NCBI GenBank assembly: GCA_029560585.1
Contig: JAKQKQ010000135.1
Span: 1-32,841, forward strand
Length of the DNA: 32,841 nt
Reading direction: 5' to 3'
DNA from: Verrucomicrobiota bacterium
GTDB taxonomy: Bacteria > Verrucomicrobiota > Verrucomicrobiia > JADLBR01
The notes beneath the pieces are model-generated. The model was given only the letters and a program-made list of their open reading frames with translations. It did not search any database and had not been told where the DNA came from. Positions 20,491 to 27,761 of this stretch are shown in pieces (position 1 is the stretch's first letter; each line of letters begins with the position of its first letter). A program made the position numbers and the translations under genes.

Positions 20491-20787
20491 TCACGGCCCA
20501 AAAACCCGTCGCCCCAAGTCCAGCAAGCCGAATGTGATCGTTGCGATCACGAGGGTCGGAACCAGCCCGCCCAACAGCGCGTCACCCGCCGGCACCTCGC
20601 CCCGCAACACCCCGAACACCGCCCAGATGACCGCCCCCGCGCCCCACAGGCACACAAACCACCCCACAAGAAAGGTGTCCATCCCGCCAAGCGATGCCAC
20701 GGCCAACAGAACCGGGAAGAACCACAGGGGAAGAAACCAGGGGGCCAGCGATCGCATCCACGCCGGCCTAAACCATCTCCCCATCAC
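20491..20787 (-). CDS. Small membrane protein, coupled to the L,D-transpeptidase gene
   Basis: A 98-residue hydrophobic protein with three likely membrane segments: PWFLPLWFFPVLLAVASL, GWFVCLWGAGAVIWAVFGVL and GGLVPTLVIATITFGLL. I do not recognise the family. Translation can begin at GTG 20787 or at the next codon, ATG 20784; both overlap the L,D-transpeptidase stop codon (TGA 20786-20784), so the two genes are translationally coupled. A role with the transpeptidase in the envelope is inferred from that coupling only. Confidence 0.7.
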   Translation of the reverse strand: MMGRWFRPAWMRSLAPWFLPLWFFPVLLAVASLGGMDTFLVGWFVCLWGAGAVIWAVFGVLRGEVPAGDALLGGLVPTLVIATITFGLLDLGRRVFGP

Positions 20788-21395
20788 CGGCCCTTGCTGC
20801 TCGTCCGAGCGGGATCGCCCGACTTGATCTGGCCCAGGCGCTTCGCCTCGCTGTCCGACAGAATAACCTTCTTGCCCCTAACCACGCGGTAATAGATCAC
20901 CCGCTGCCGCGGTTGCTTGACACCCTTGGTGTCCGCCGTGCTCTCGCCGGTGATCACCACCCGGGTGCCTATAGGCGCGATCCCGAACAACGTTGCCGCG
21001 TCGGCGAATGTCAGCCGCACGCATCCGTGCGAGGCCGCAAATCCCGGCAAATAGCCGCCGTGCAATCCCATCGAACTGCCATTGAGCCGAAGGAAATGCG
21101 GCATCGGCACCCCGTAGATCGTGGACACCCAGTGCTCGTGCTTGCTCGTCACCCGAAAGGCCCCCGTGCGCGTCTCATAACCACCCATCCCGCTACAGAT
21201 CGGACCTCGCATCACCCGCTCCCCGTTCGAGAATGCCGCGAACGCTTGATCCGGCAGACTGACCACAACCAGGTCCACCACCCCGCCCGGCGCCGCCGAG
21301 GCCATGGGCCGCGCGACATTCAATAGCAATACGCAAACCAGCGGTGCCCCAAGCACCCACCCAACCAAACGTCGCAGAAAATTCGCTTCAGACAC
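20784..21395 (-). CDS. L,D-transpeptidase (YkuD domain)
   Basis: A 203-residue envelope enzyme expected to make 3-3 peptidoglycan cross-links or attach proteins to peptidoglycan. One hydrophobic N-terminal segment (LVGWVLGAPLVCVLLLNVA) followed by ARPMASAAPG acts as a signal peptide or anchor. The YkuD core ends in HGGYLPGFAASHGCVRL, with H123 and catalytic C125; MGGYETRTGAFRVTSKHEHW is the typical preceding strand. The short C-terminal tail is basic. The frame is open up to 21509, but GGAGG five bases before GTG 21395 marks the start and leaves the hydrophobic segment near the N-terminus. It forms an overlapping pair with the small membrane protein. Confidence 0.9.
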   Translation of the reverse strand: MSEANFLRRLVGWVLGAPLVCVLLLNVARPMASAAPGGVVDLVVVSLPDQAFAAFSNGERVMRGPICSGMGGYETRTGAFRVTSKHEHWVSTIYGVPMPHFLRLNGSSMGLHGGYLPGFAASHGCVRLTFADAATLFGIAPIGTRVVITGESTADTKGVKQPRQRVIYYRVVRGKKVILSDSEAKRLGQIKSGDPARTSSKGR

Positions 21396-21405
21396 GCATT
21401 CCTCC
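21393..21405 (-). promoter_or_regulatory. Ribosome site deciding a GTG start
   Basis: On the minus strand GGAGG (21405-21401) is followed after five bases by GTG (21395-21393), in frame with the L,D-transpeptidase. An ATG nearer to GGAGG is out of frame and meets a stop after three codons. This sets the protein at 203 residues rather than the 241 of the full open frame. Confidence 0.7.
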
Positions 21406-21455
21406 AGAATCGCGAACTGCCTAGCCTGACCCCGAAAAAAAGCAAATGATTTCCT

Positions 21456-21479
21456 CGAATATTCTCCACGAATATTCTC
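21456..21479. promoter_or_regulatory. Two tandem GAATATTC palindromes, possible operator
   Basis: CGAATATTCTC occurs twice, at 21456-21466 and 21469-21479, with a 13-bp period. Each copy contains the perfect 8-bp palindrome GAATATTC. They are AT-rich islands in GC-rich DNA in the gap between the divergent L,D-transpeptidase and host-attachment-type genes. Paired palindromes here suggest a regulator site; the regulator is unknown. Confidence 0.4.
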
Positions 21480-21502
21480 ACGCATCCCGCATCGCCCACC
21501 AG

Positions 21503-21531
21503 TAGACAATCGGCCAATCCCGGCATAAATT
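21503..21531 (+). promoter_or_regulatory. Putative sigma-70 promoter of the baeRF-like gene
   Basis: TAGACA (21503-21508, five of six) and TAAATT (21526-21531, four of six) are exactly 17 nt apart. Transcription would start near 21538, giving a leader of about 38 nt to ATG 21576. That argues against the earlier in-frame GTG at 21537 as the start codon. Confidence 0.5.
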
Positions 21532-21575
21532 TAATTGTGTCAATCAACCCGATCTCACGGGGAAATCCACCCACC

Positions 21576-22055
21576 ATGAAAAAACTCATCGTATTGATGG
21601 ACCTGGGCTGCTTGTACGGATACAGGCTCGTCCGGGATGAAATCGGCGGCAGCGATCGGCTCGAAGCTGTGCACCGGCATGACAACGTTGATGCCCACGT
21701 CCGGTTCGGCCAAAAGGTGACCGACCAGGCGGGCCGTTTTCCCTCCGCCAAGAACGTCCGCGGTGGTTCGATGTCCCAAGGGGAGGACCACAACGGCCGC
21801 ACGGAGACGGAGCGCCGGCTGATCAACATCCAGCTCGAGCAATTAAAGTCCTTGCTCGATCAATCGAGCTGCGATGCCTGGTACCTCGCCGCGCCCGGCA
21901 ACATCAATCACCGTATCATCGAGGGACTGCTCCCCATCCACCGCCAACGGCTCCACAAAAACCTTGCGGCCGACCTCACGAAACTCCCCCCCCACCAGGT
22001 GCTCGAGCGCTTTCGCGCTGCCGATCCCGTCCCCGGCTTCGGGCTCAACGGCTAA
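21576..22055 (+). CDS. Host-attachment/baeRF-type protein
   Basis: A 159-residue protein starting MKKLIVLMDLGCLYGYRLV. The pattern fits the family long annotated as 'protein required for attachment to host cells', later grouped with bacterial archaeo-eukaryotic release factor homologues: an N-terminal strand with self-display of a short sequence, then VTDQAGRFPS (family D-x-x-GR), a central helix ETERRLINIQLEQLKSLL, then WYLAAPGNINHRIIEGL and the ending LHKNLAADLTKLPPHQVLER. Such proteins may act on stalled ribosomes or RNA; the attachment role comes from plant-associated bacteria. The call rests on pattern memory. The last codon and the stop lie at the edge of a repeat fragment, so the natural C-terminus may have been cut or replaced. 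Confidence 0.7.
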   Translation: MKKLIVLMDLGCLYGYRLVRDEIGGSDRLEAVHRHDNVDAHVRFGQKVTDQAGRFPSAKNVRGGSMSQGEDHNGRTETERRLINIQLEQLKSLLDQSSCDAWYLAAPGNINHRIIEGLLPIHRQRLHKNLAADLTKLPPHQVLERFRAADPVPGFGLNG

Positions 22056-22087
22056 CGAAAGCCACCTGGCATGCGCGGCCCGCGGGC
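22053..22087. repeat. Fragment of the ~180-bp intergenic element
   Basis: The stretch beginning TAACGAAAGCCACC and ending GCGCGGCCCGCGGGC matches, with only a few differences, the middle of the element at 24147-24335 (there TAACGAAAGGCACCTGACAT, then GCGCGGCCCGCGAGGC) and its counterpart in 2678-2857. The first three bases, TAA, are the stop codon of the baeRF-like gene. Only about 35 bp of the element is recognisable; the terminal repeats and the main hairpin are missing. Confidence 0.6.
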
Positions 22088-22191
22088 GACGGCGACCGGA
22101 ACCGAAGTCGCCCCAGCGGTAGGACTCCGAACCGCAGTCCCATCTTGCTTTCTCGTTCGCCAGCGAGGAACCTGTTCGGGAAACCCTTCCA

Positions 22192-23970
22192 ATGGAAACG
22201 CCGCTCGCGACCCCCGACGCGCGCTTTGCCAAGTGTATCGCATGCCGGCACGCCTGGACCATCGACGCGGACTCCTGGGGCCCCGGCATGACGTGCCCCG
22301 CGTGCTCGATCCCCGCTATCCCCGAACAATTCTTCGGCCATTATCAGATCGTCCGGGAGGTCGCCTCTGGTGGCCTCGGCACCGTCCATGAAACCATCGA
22401 CTCGTTCACGGGCCGAAGCGCCTGTGTCAAACTCCTGAGGGGCGAACTCTTCTCGAACCCCGAATTCGTCTCCGACTTCGCCCGCGAGGCACAGATCGTC
22501 GCCAGCATCAGTCACCCCAATGTCGTTCAAGTCTACGAATTCGCGCAATGCGATGGCGTTTGTTATCTCGCGATGGAATTCCTCGACCGCGGCACCCTCC
22601 AGAGTCGTATGGCCGCCGGTCCCATCCCGGAAGCGGACATCCTCCAAATAGCGCTCGATGTTGCCCGAGGCCTCCAGGCCGCACACGCGAAAGGGTTGCT
22701 CCACCGCGATGTCAAACCTGGCAACATCCTTTTCGACTCGTTCGGCCGGGCCAAACTGGTTGATTTCGGCCTGTCGCTGCCCGTAGACGAGACCCGCCGC
22801 CAACGCGGACTGGTGTGGGGCTCCCCATATTACATCGCCCCCGAACGTCTGGAGGGCGAGGCCGAGGACCTTCGCAGCGACATCTACAGCCTTGGCGCGA
22901 CGATTTTCCATGCCGCCGCAGGCCGCCCTCTATTCAAGGCCTCCAGCGCCTCACTCATGTCGTGGAAACACCTCAAGGCCCAGAAAGTGTCCGTAAAAGC
23001 CTTCGCCCCCCACCTTCAGGAAGAAACCGCGTGGATCATCAACTCCTGCGTCCAACGCGACCCCAGAGATAGGTTTGCTTCGTATTTCGACCTCATCGGG
23101 GCGATCGAGACCGCAAAGAAACACATCGCACTTGCGCCGGCCACCGCCCGCCCAAAGAACCTCGCATTGGACGCCGGCAACGCCGCATCGGCTTCCAAAC
23201 TCCGGTGGGCTTCTGCGGCGGCGGCCTTGGCCATCGTCACCATCAGCATCGCAACCATCGCCGCGTCCCGCACGACACATAGCGACGTCCTCGATGTCGA
23301 TGCAGCCGCCCGGTCGACCGTCAAAACCACACCCCGGGCTCCATCCCTGCCAACCGCCGTTGCGTCGCCCAAAGAAGATGACGGCTCCGGCACCGATATC
23401 GGCCACGGGTGGCGAAGTCTCCAGGTCGGCTTCCCAAATAATCATGGCGGGACGATCTCCGCTGGCCCCGATGCCATCAGCCTCTGGCACGAGGGCAATG
23501 ACGTCTGGGCCAACGCCGATAGTTGCTGCTACGCCTATCGCCGCGCGTCCGGCGATCTCGAAATGATCGCAAAAGTGGCGGCCACCCGTGGCGGCCATGA
23601 TCAGTGGAACAAGGCGGGCATCATGTTGCGCGCCTCCACCGAACCCGGTGCCAAGAATGCCTTCCTGATGATCGCACCCCTCTCTGGCACGCGCCTTCAG
23701 AGGCGTCTCCAACAGGACGGCGCCACCGAGCCAGCCTATAAGACCGAGCAAATCGAAAAGCGCTATGCCCCCGTGTGGCTTAAGCTCGTCAGGGCGGGTG
23801 AAACGGTGATCGCCTTCGACTCCACGGACGGGCCATCGGGTCCATGGCGCCAGCGGGACAAAACCGAGATCGCCCTGCCAGCTGAAGTCCTCATCGGACC
23901 CGCCATTTGTGCGCACGGGACCGACTACCATTACGAAGTCGATTTCATCGACATACGCCTGTCGGATTGA
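22192..23970 (+). CDS. Transmembrane Ser/Thr protein kinase with zinc ribbon and beta-sandwich sensor
   Basis: A 592-residue Hanks-type kinase. Residues 12-40 form a zinc ribbon (C15-x2-C18, C35-x2-C38). The kinase domain spans about 50-315: glycine loop ASGGLGTV, ATP-binding K80 in ACVKLLRG, catalytic D173 in LLHRDVKPGNIL, DFG at D191, and APERL. All catalytic residues are present, so it should be active. A single membrane helix lies at about 339-358. A Pro/Thr-rich linker leads to an outside domain (about 395-592) with GDLEMIAKV, WNKAGIMLRAS and WLKLVRAG, which resembles the DUF1349/laminin-G-like beta-sandwich fold and may bind a carbohydrate or other ligand. The signal would pass outside to inside. 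It follows the baeRF-like gene after 136 nt. Confidence 0.9.
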   Translation: METPLATPDARFAKCIACRHAWTIDADSWGPGMTCPACSIPAIPEQFFGHYQIVREVASGGLGTVHETIDSFTGRSACVKLLRGELFSNPEFVSDFAREAQIVASISHPNVVQVYEFAQCDGVCYLAMEFLDRGTLQSRMAAGPIPEADILQIALDVARGLQAAHAKGLLHRDVKPGNILFDSFGRAKLVDFGLSLPVDETRRQRGLVWGSPYYIAPERLEGEAEDLRSDIYSLGATIFHAAAGRPLFKASSASLMSWKHLKAQKVSVKAFAPHLQEETAWIINSCVQRDPRDRFASYFDLIGAIETAKKHIALAPATARPKNLALDAGNAASASKLRWASAAAALAIVTISIATIAASRTTHSDVLDVDAAARSTVKTTPRAPSLPTAVASPKEDDGSGTDIGHGWRSLQVGFPNNHGGTISAGPDAISLWHEGNDVWANADSCCYAYRRASGDLEMIAKVAATRGGHDQWNKAGIMLRASTEPGAKNAFLMIAPLSGTRLQRRLQQDGATEPAYKTEQIEKRYAPVWLKLVRAGETVIAFDSTDGPSGPWRQRDKTEIALPAEVLIGPAICAHGTDYHYEVDFIDIRLSD

Positions 23971-24017
23971 TCCCGTCTTCGACACACGGTCGGCCGCGCA
24001 TTCGCGACGCAGCTCTC

Positions 24018-24032
24018 GGGGGAACGTCCCCC
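24018..24032. other. Short hairpin in the gap after the kinase gene
   Basis: GGGGGA (24018-24023) pairs with TCCCCC (24027-24032) across a 3-nt loop, 47 nt past the Ser/Thr kinase stop codon. No T-run follows. The rest of the 363-nt gap (23971-24333) is filled on its right side by the repeat element at 24147; nothing else recognisable was seen. Confidence 0.35.
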
Positions 24033-24146
24033 GCGCGGCGCGCCCAATCCTGCCCTTGGTCACGAGCCGTTGCCGTGCCGTGCAATGTCGGATCGAATCT
24101 CTCGGCTCGCGGTCATGGATCTCGAGTGCTGTTTCCGGCCCGCGCC

Positions 24147-24335
24147 AGCGGCCCGCTGAAAAGCCCACACAACAGCCGCGTTGGGTGTGGGAGGGACGCC
24201 GGCCCCGGCGTCCGCATCCCGCCGGGTAACGAAAGGCACCTGACATGCGCGGCCCGCGAGGCCGCGGGCCCTCCCGGCCGAATCGGGCCACGCGCGCCAT
24301 CTGGGGGAATCGATGGCCTTTTTAAACGGGTCACT
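24147..24335. repeat. ~180-bp hairpin-rich intergenic element, copy B
   Basis: Same element and same orientation as 2678-2857. The core, containing GGGACGCCGGCCCCGGCGTC and CGGCCCGCGAGGCCGCGGG, is essentially identical; the right end has diverged and is slightly longer, and the terminal repeat is weaker (GCGGCCCGCTGAAAA against TTTTTAAACGGGT). As with copy A it fills a gap between convergent genes, here the Ser/Thr kinase and the giant DUF4175-like gene, and its right end meets the latter's stop codon (24336-24334). Confidence 0.85.
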
Positions 24336-27300
24336 ATGGCGCCCCTGACCCGACCGCCGCCCCCTCTGCCATCGCCCGAAAGTACGCGGAGGTCATCTCC
24401 TCGTAGCCCTGCGGAATCACATCCCTCATGCCCGAGGTGATTTCGTCCCGCTCCCGGGGCGACACCTGCGACCGCTCGCGCAACACCCCGGCCTGCGCCC
24501 TTATGGTCGCACGCGATTCTTCAAGGGCATCCAGGGCCCGGCTGTAGGCACTTTGCACACCGATGCCATCGCCACCCCGCAGCCCATTCTCCACCTGCCG
24601 CATCGCCGCAACCGAGTTCTCCAGATCGCCGCTCGCCAAGCGATTCGACCGCAGGCGCAATGCGAGTTCCTCCGCGCGCTGGCGGATAAATGTCTGCTTC
24701 TCGGCGAGTCGGGGTGCCTCGCCCTCCATCGGCGGAGCCATCGGGCCCCGAAGCCCCACACCCGAAAACCCAGACAATTTCCCGCCCCCGGTCCGGGCTC
24801 CCGGATCCTTCGGATCGGCATCCTTGACCCGGCCCTGCTCGAATGGAGTCATGGCCAGCCGGGGCACACCCACCCCCTGCCCAACCGCTTCCGCGGTCTC
24901 ACCGACCATTTGTCCGGCGCTGCGACCGGAAGGCCCTGTGCTGGCGCGCCCCCCCACCTCCTTCTCGCCAGGCAGCGGAAGGTCACTCATACCCTTCGCT
25001 CCAGGACTCGACGTCGCCAGATCCTTCTCCGTCCCGGCGACACCCTCTTTCGAAGCGTCGCTCAACTTTTGAACGACATTCTCAATCTCTTTTCCGATCG
25101 CTGCCTGCTGGTCGAGCAAGTCCCCAATCTTGTCCGCTAACTTGGCCGGCGGTTCCGCCCGTCGCTCCTCTGCCGAAGACGATCCCTTCTCCTCGGGCTT
25201 GGCGGCGTTGGCCACTTCGTCCTTCTCCCTATCGAGTTCTTGCGCCACCTTGGCCGCCCCCTCGAGGCTCGCCTGTTCGTGCGCTACCGCGTTGCCCGGC
25301 TCCTTCTTGTAGAGGGCATTCGCTGCCGACTGCACCTCCTCCGACACCATTTCCAGTTTGCGCGCTAATGAGTCCTCCTTGGGCGCAGCTGCCTCCTTCT
25401 GCTCCTTCTGCTCCCGCTTCCTGATCGCATCGACCTTCTTCTTGATATCCTTCGCCCAGTCAGCCTCGCGCCGGGCCAATTCGCCCAAGCTCTGTTCCTC
25501 ATCTTTGGAGAGATCCGCGGGCGCCTTCCCGGCCAACTCTTGGCTCCGTTTAAGAATCTTGGCCTGGTCGCGGACAAACGAATTCAACTTTGCCTTGAGT
25601 TCCTTGGCCATCTCCGCACGAGTCGCTGCCGAAGGTTCCTCCTGTTCCTTCGCTTGGCCCCCCTTCCCTTTCCGCTCTTCGGCCACTTTCCCAAGAAGCG
25701 CCAACAGCGAATCGCGGACGTGCGACTGGCGCTTCAGAATCTCCTCCACCACCCGCGAGGCTCCGGCGGCTTCCGCCAAGCTCAGCTTCTCAATATCACC
25801 GATCACCCACGGCATCTCGCCATCCACCAACGGCGCCAGGTCCACCGCATAGGCTTTCCCATCCTCGTCCGCGCGAAAACTCTCCAGCGATTCCTTGGCA
25901 GCCTGCAGCCCGGCCCCCTGCGCTTCGCCGATCGCACGGCGGTGCTCGTGCAGGTCCTGCTTGGCCACCGCCTCCTCCAGGTGCCCACGCAGGTTACCCG
26001 CGAGCCCAATCGCCCGCTCTTGAGCGGCCAGCGATTGCCTGAGCCGCTCGAACGCGCGCACCAGGGGATCGCCGCGATCCAAATCACTCTCCATCGGCGA
26101 CCTGATTCGGATCAGGATCGGCCGCGAGACCGCGGGCTTCCCGGCCGGATTGAAATCGGTCGCCCACGCCTCCACGAGATAGGCCTCGCCCACCCGGAAC
26201 TGCGCCGGGTCAATGGCAAGCCCAACTCTCTCATGAACCTCGTCCTTCCGCCCTGGAGGACCCATGTAGCCCCACCGCTTCGCCTCGGACCGCGACAACC
26301 CTTCTCCCTCCGCAGGACGAGTCGTGACCCAAACCTCCCTCAGACCAAAATCATCCCGCGCCTTCAGCCCAAGGACAACCGTCGTCCCCGGAAACACAAA
26401 TCGATTTCGATCCTGAGACTCGAATTCCACCTCCGGTGAGGCATCGGGCGCCACTTGCAGCTGGGATCTGGCAATAACCACGTTCCGGTCCAGTTTCACG
26501 ATGCGCGCCTCGATCTCGTACGGCGTCGCCCCCGACACGAGCCGGGAGGCTCGCCATTTGCCCTCACGCGCCGCCAGATCCAGCGGCCCGGCGGAATCCG
26601 TCCACCGCACTCCGCGCGGCTTCGGTTCGACCGCCAACTCCACCTCGACCCTCGACCCCGCCAGCGTCGAGAGCATCGCCGGTGGGCCGACCGATGTCGA
26701 CGGCTCCAGCCCCGTGTATCCCGGCGGGGTCACTCGGAAAAGTGACGCCGTGATTTTCGGCAGCGCAAAGACTCGCACCGTGACCACCCCCGAATGCGTC
26801 CCCGCCGCAAATACCCGAAAAGCGAACGACCGCCGAACCCCAGCAAACGTGTGGGTCCATGTGCCGCTCTTCCCCTCCGCTGGAACCATCGCGGCCTCCT
26901 CGCCCTTTCCCCTCACCGCCGGTACCGATTTCGCGTTCTCGATCCAAACGATCCGGGCCGGCGCATCACGCCCGGGCGCCAGGGGTCGCCTGTCAATCAC
27001 CTCCGCCGACACATCGATCGAGTCGCCCTCCGCGATCACGACATCGCCCGCCGGCGAAACCGTGATCACCGGTGCCCCGGGGGGGGCGATCTCGGCAAGC
27101 GGCAGAGCAAAACGCTGCCCCGCATTCGTCAAGAACATCGGGAACATCCATGCGTACGCAAGCCAAGCCGCGAGCACCGCCATCGCCCCGGCGGCCCATG
27201 GCCATAGCCTCCGGCCCTCCCACAGTTGCCCTATGTCCAATCCCCCCAGGGCCGCTTCGCAGTTCGTGATCGTTCGCCCCGCGAATGGCGCCTCGGCCTG

Positions 27301-27687
27301 GGCGAAGTCTCTCCCCTCAAACTGAAAGGCATTGATGAGCAGGTTGTCCTTGATCCCATACCTCGTTTCCAAAAGGATGGCCACCCGCTCTGGACGCAGT
27401 CGCCTCGACACAGGCAACACCACCTCGCGCACCAGAAAACCAACCAGTAGCGCTCCCCCCGCCACGGCTACCGGCAGTCTCAAGCCAGCCGGTAAAGCCA
27501 GCAGATTGTCCACGACAAAAAACAGCAGCCAGAGACCCAGGGCGGTCACGATCCACCGACACGTGCCCTTCAGCGTCGCCGCGATGCGCATCCGCCTCCT
27601 AGCCCGCGCGATCAGCCGCGACACGCCACCCGCCCCAGGGCCCTCACCCCGTGCTCGCCCTTCGCCCATTTCTCCGATCCCACTCAT
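24334..27687 (-). CDS. Giant DUF4175-like membrane-anchored coiled-coil protein
   Basis: About 1117 residues from ATG 27687 (MSGIGEMGEG). The open frame reaches 27795, but that extension overlaps the upstream gene and looks unlike coding sequence. There are three membrane segments at about 45-65, 71-88 and 160-181; the large remainder is then probably outside the cytoplasmic membrane. Residues of about 190-560 contain beta-rich repeats (VTVSPAGDVVIAEGDSIDVS; ITASLFRVTPPGYTG; PILIRIRSP). Residues of about 560-900 are long charged coiled coils, and 900-1117 are low-complexity Gly/Pro-rich ending in helices (AEELALRLRSNRLASGDLEN). The layout matches DUF4175/TIGR02302-type proteins found with MoxR-VWA gene clusters. 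It is last in the cluster, 74 nt after the VWA-amidotransferase-like gene. The function is not established. Confidence 0.75.
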   Translation of the reverse strand: MSGIGEMGEGRARGEGPGAGGVSRLIARARRRMRIAATLKGTCRWIVTALGLWLLFFVVDNLLALPAGLRLPVAVAGGALLVGFLVREVVLPVSRRLRPERVAILLETRYGIKDNLLINAFQFEGRDFAQAEAPFAGRTITNCEAALGGLDIGQLWEGRRLWPWAAGAMAVLAAWLAYAWMFPMFLTNAGQRFALPLAEIAPPGAPVITVSPAGDVVIAEGDSIDVSAEVIDRRPLAPGRDAPARIVWIENAKSVPAVRGKGEEAAMVPAEGKSGTWTHTFAGVRRSFAFRVFAAGTHSGVVTVRVFALPKITASLFRVTPPGYTGLEPSTSVGPPAMLSTLAGSRVEVELAVEPKPRGVRWTDSAGPLDLAAREGKWRASRLVSGATPYEIEARIVKLDRNVVIARSQLQVAPDASPEVEFESQDRNRFVFPGTTVVLGLKARDDFGLREVWVTTRPAEGEGLSRSEAKRWGYMGPPGRKDEVHERVGLAIDPAQFRVGEAYLVEAWATDFNPAGKPAVSRPILIRIRSPMESDLDRGDPLVRAFERLRQSLAAQERAIGLAGNLRGHLEEAVAKQDLHEHRRAIGEAQGAGLQAAKESLESFRADEDGKAYAVDLAPLVDGEMPWVIGDIEKLSLAEAAGASRVVEEILKRQSHVRDSLLALLGKVAEERKGKGGQAKEQEEPSAATRAEMAKELKAKLNSFVRDQAKILKRSQELAGKAPADLSKDEEQSLGELARREADWAKDIKKKVDAIRKREQKEQKEAAAPKEDSLARKLEMVSEEVQSAANALYKKEPGNAVAHEQASLEGAAKVAQELDREKDEVANAAKPEEKGSSSAEERRAEPPAKLADKIGDLLDQQAAIGKEIENVVQKLSDASKEGVAGTEKDLATSSPGAKGMSDLPLPGEKEVGGRASTGPSGRSAGQMVGETAEAVGQGVGVPRLAMTPFEQGRVKDADPKDPGARTGGGKLSGFSGVGLRGPMAPPMEGEAPRLAEKQTFIRQRAEELALRLRSNRLASGDLENSVAAMRQVENGLRGGDGIGVQSAYSRALDALEESRATIRAQAGVLRERSQVSPRERDEITSGMRDVIPQGYEEMTSAYFRAMAEGAAVGSGAP

Positions 27688-27761
27688 CACGTCACGCTGG
27701 GCCCATTGAGGAAATCCTCTCATCGAACTGCATCTTGGAGAACTTTTCCACTGGTGCGGCG

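Noticed and set aside
21576-22055. A phage or virulence role suggested by the name 'host attachment'
   Set aside because: There is no phage gene or secretion system in the window; the family name is historical.
22192-23970. A phage-defence role for the Ser/Thr kinase
   Set aside because: It has a membrane helix and an outside sensor domain and no defence genes surround it; the layout is that of a signalling kinase.
22951-24300. A 449-codon open frame on the minus strand
   Set aside because: It overlaps the Ser/Thr kinase gene antisense and runs into the repeat element; composition is that of a shadow frame.
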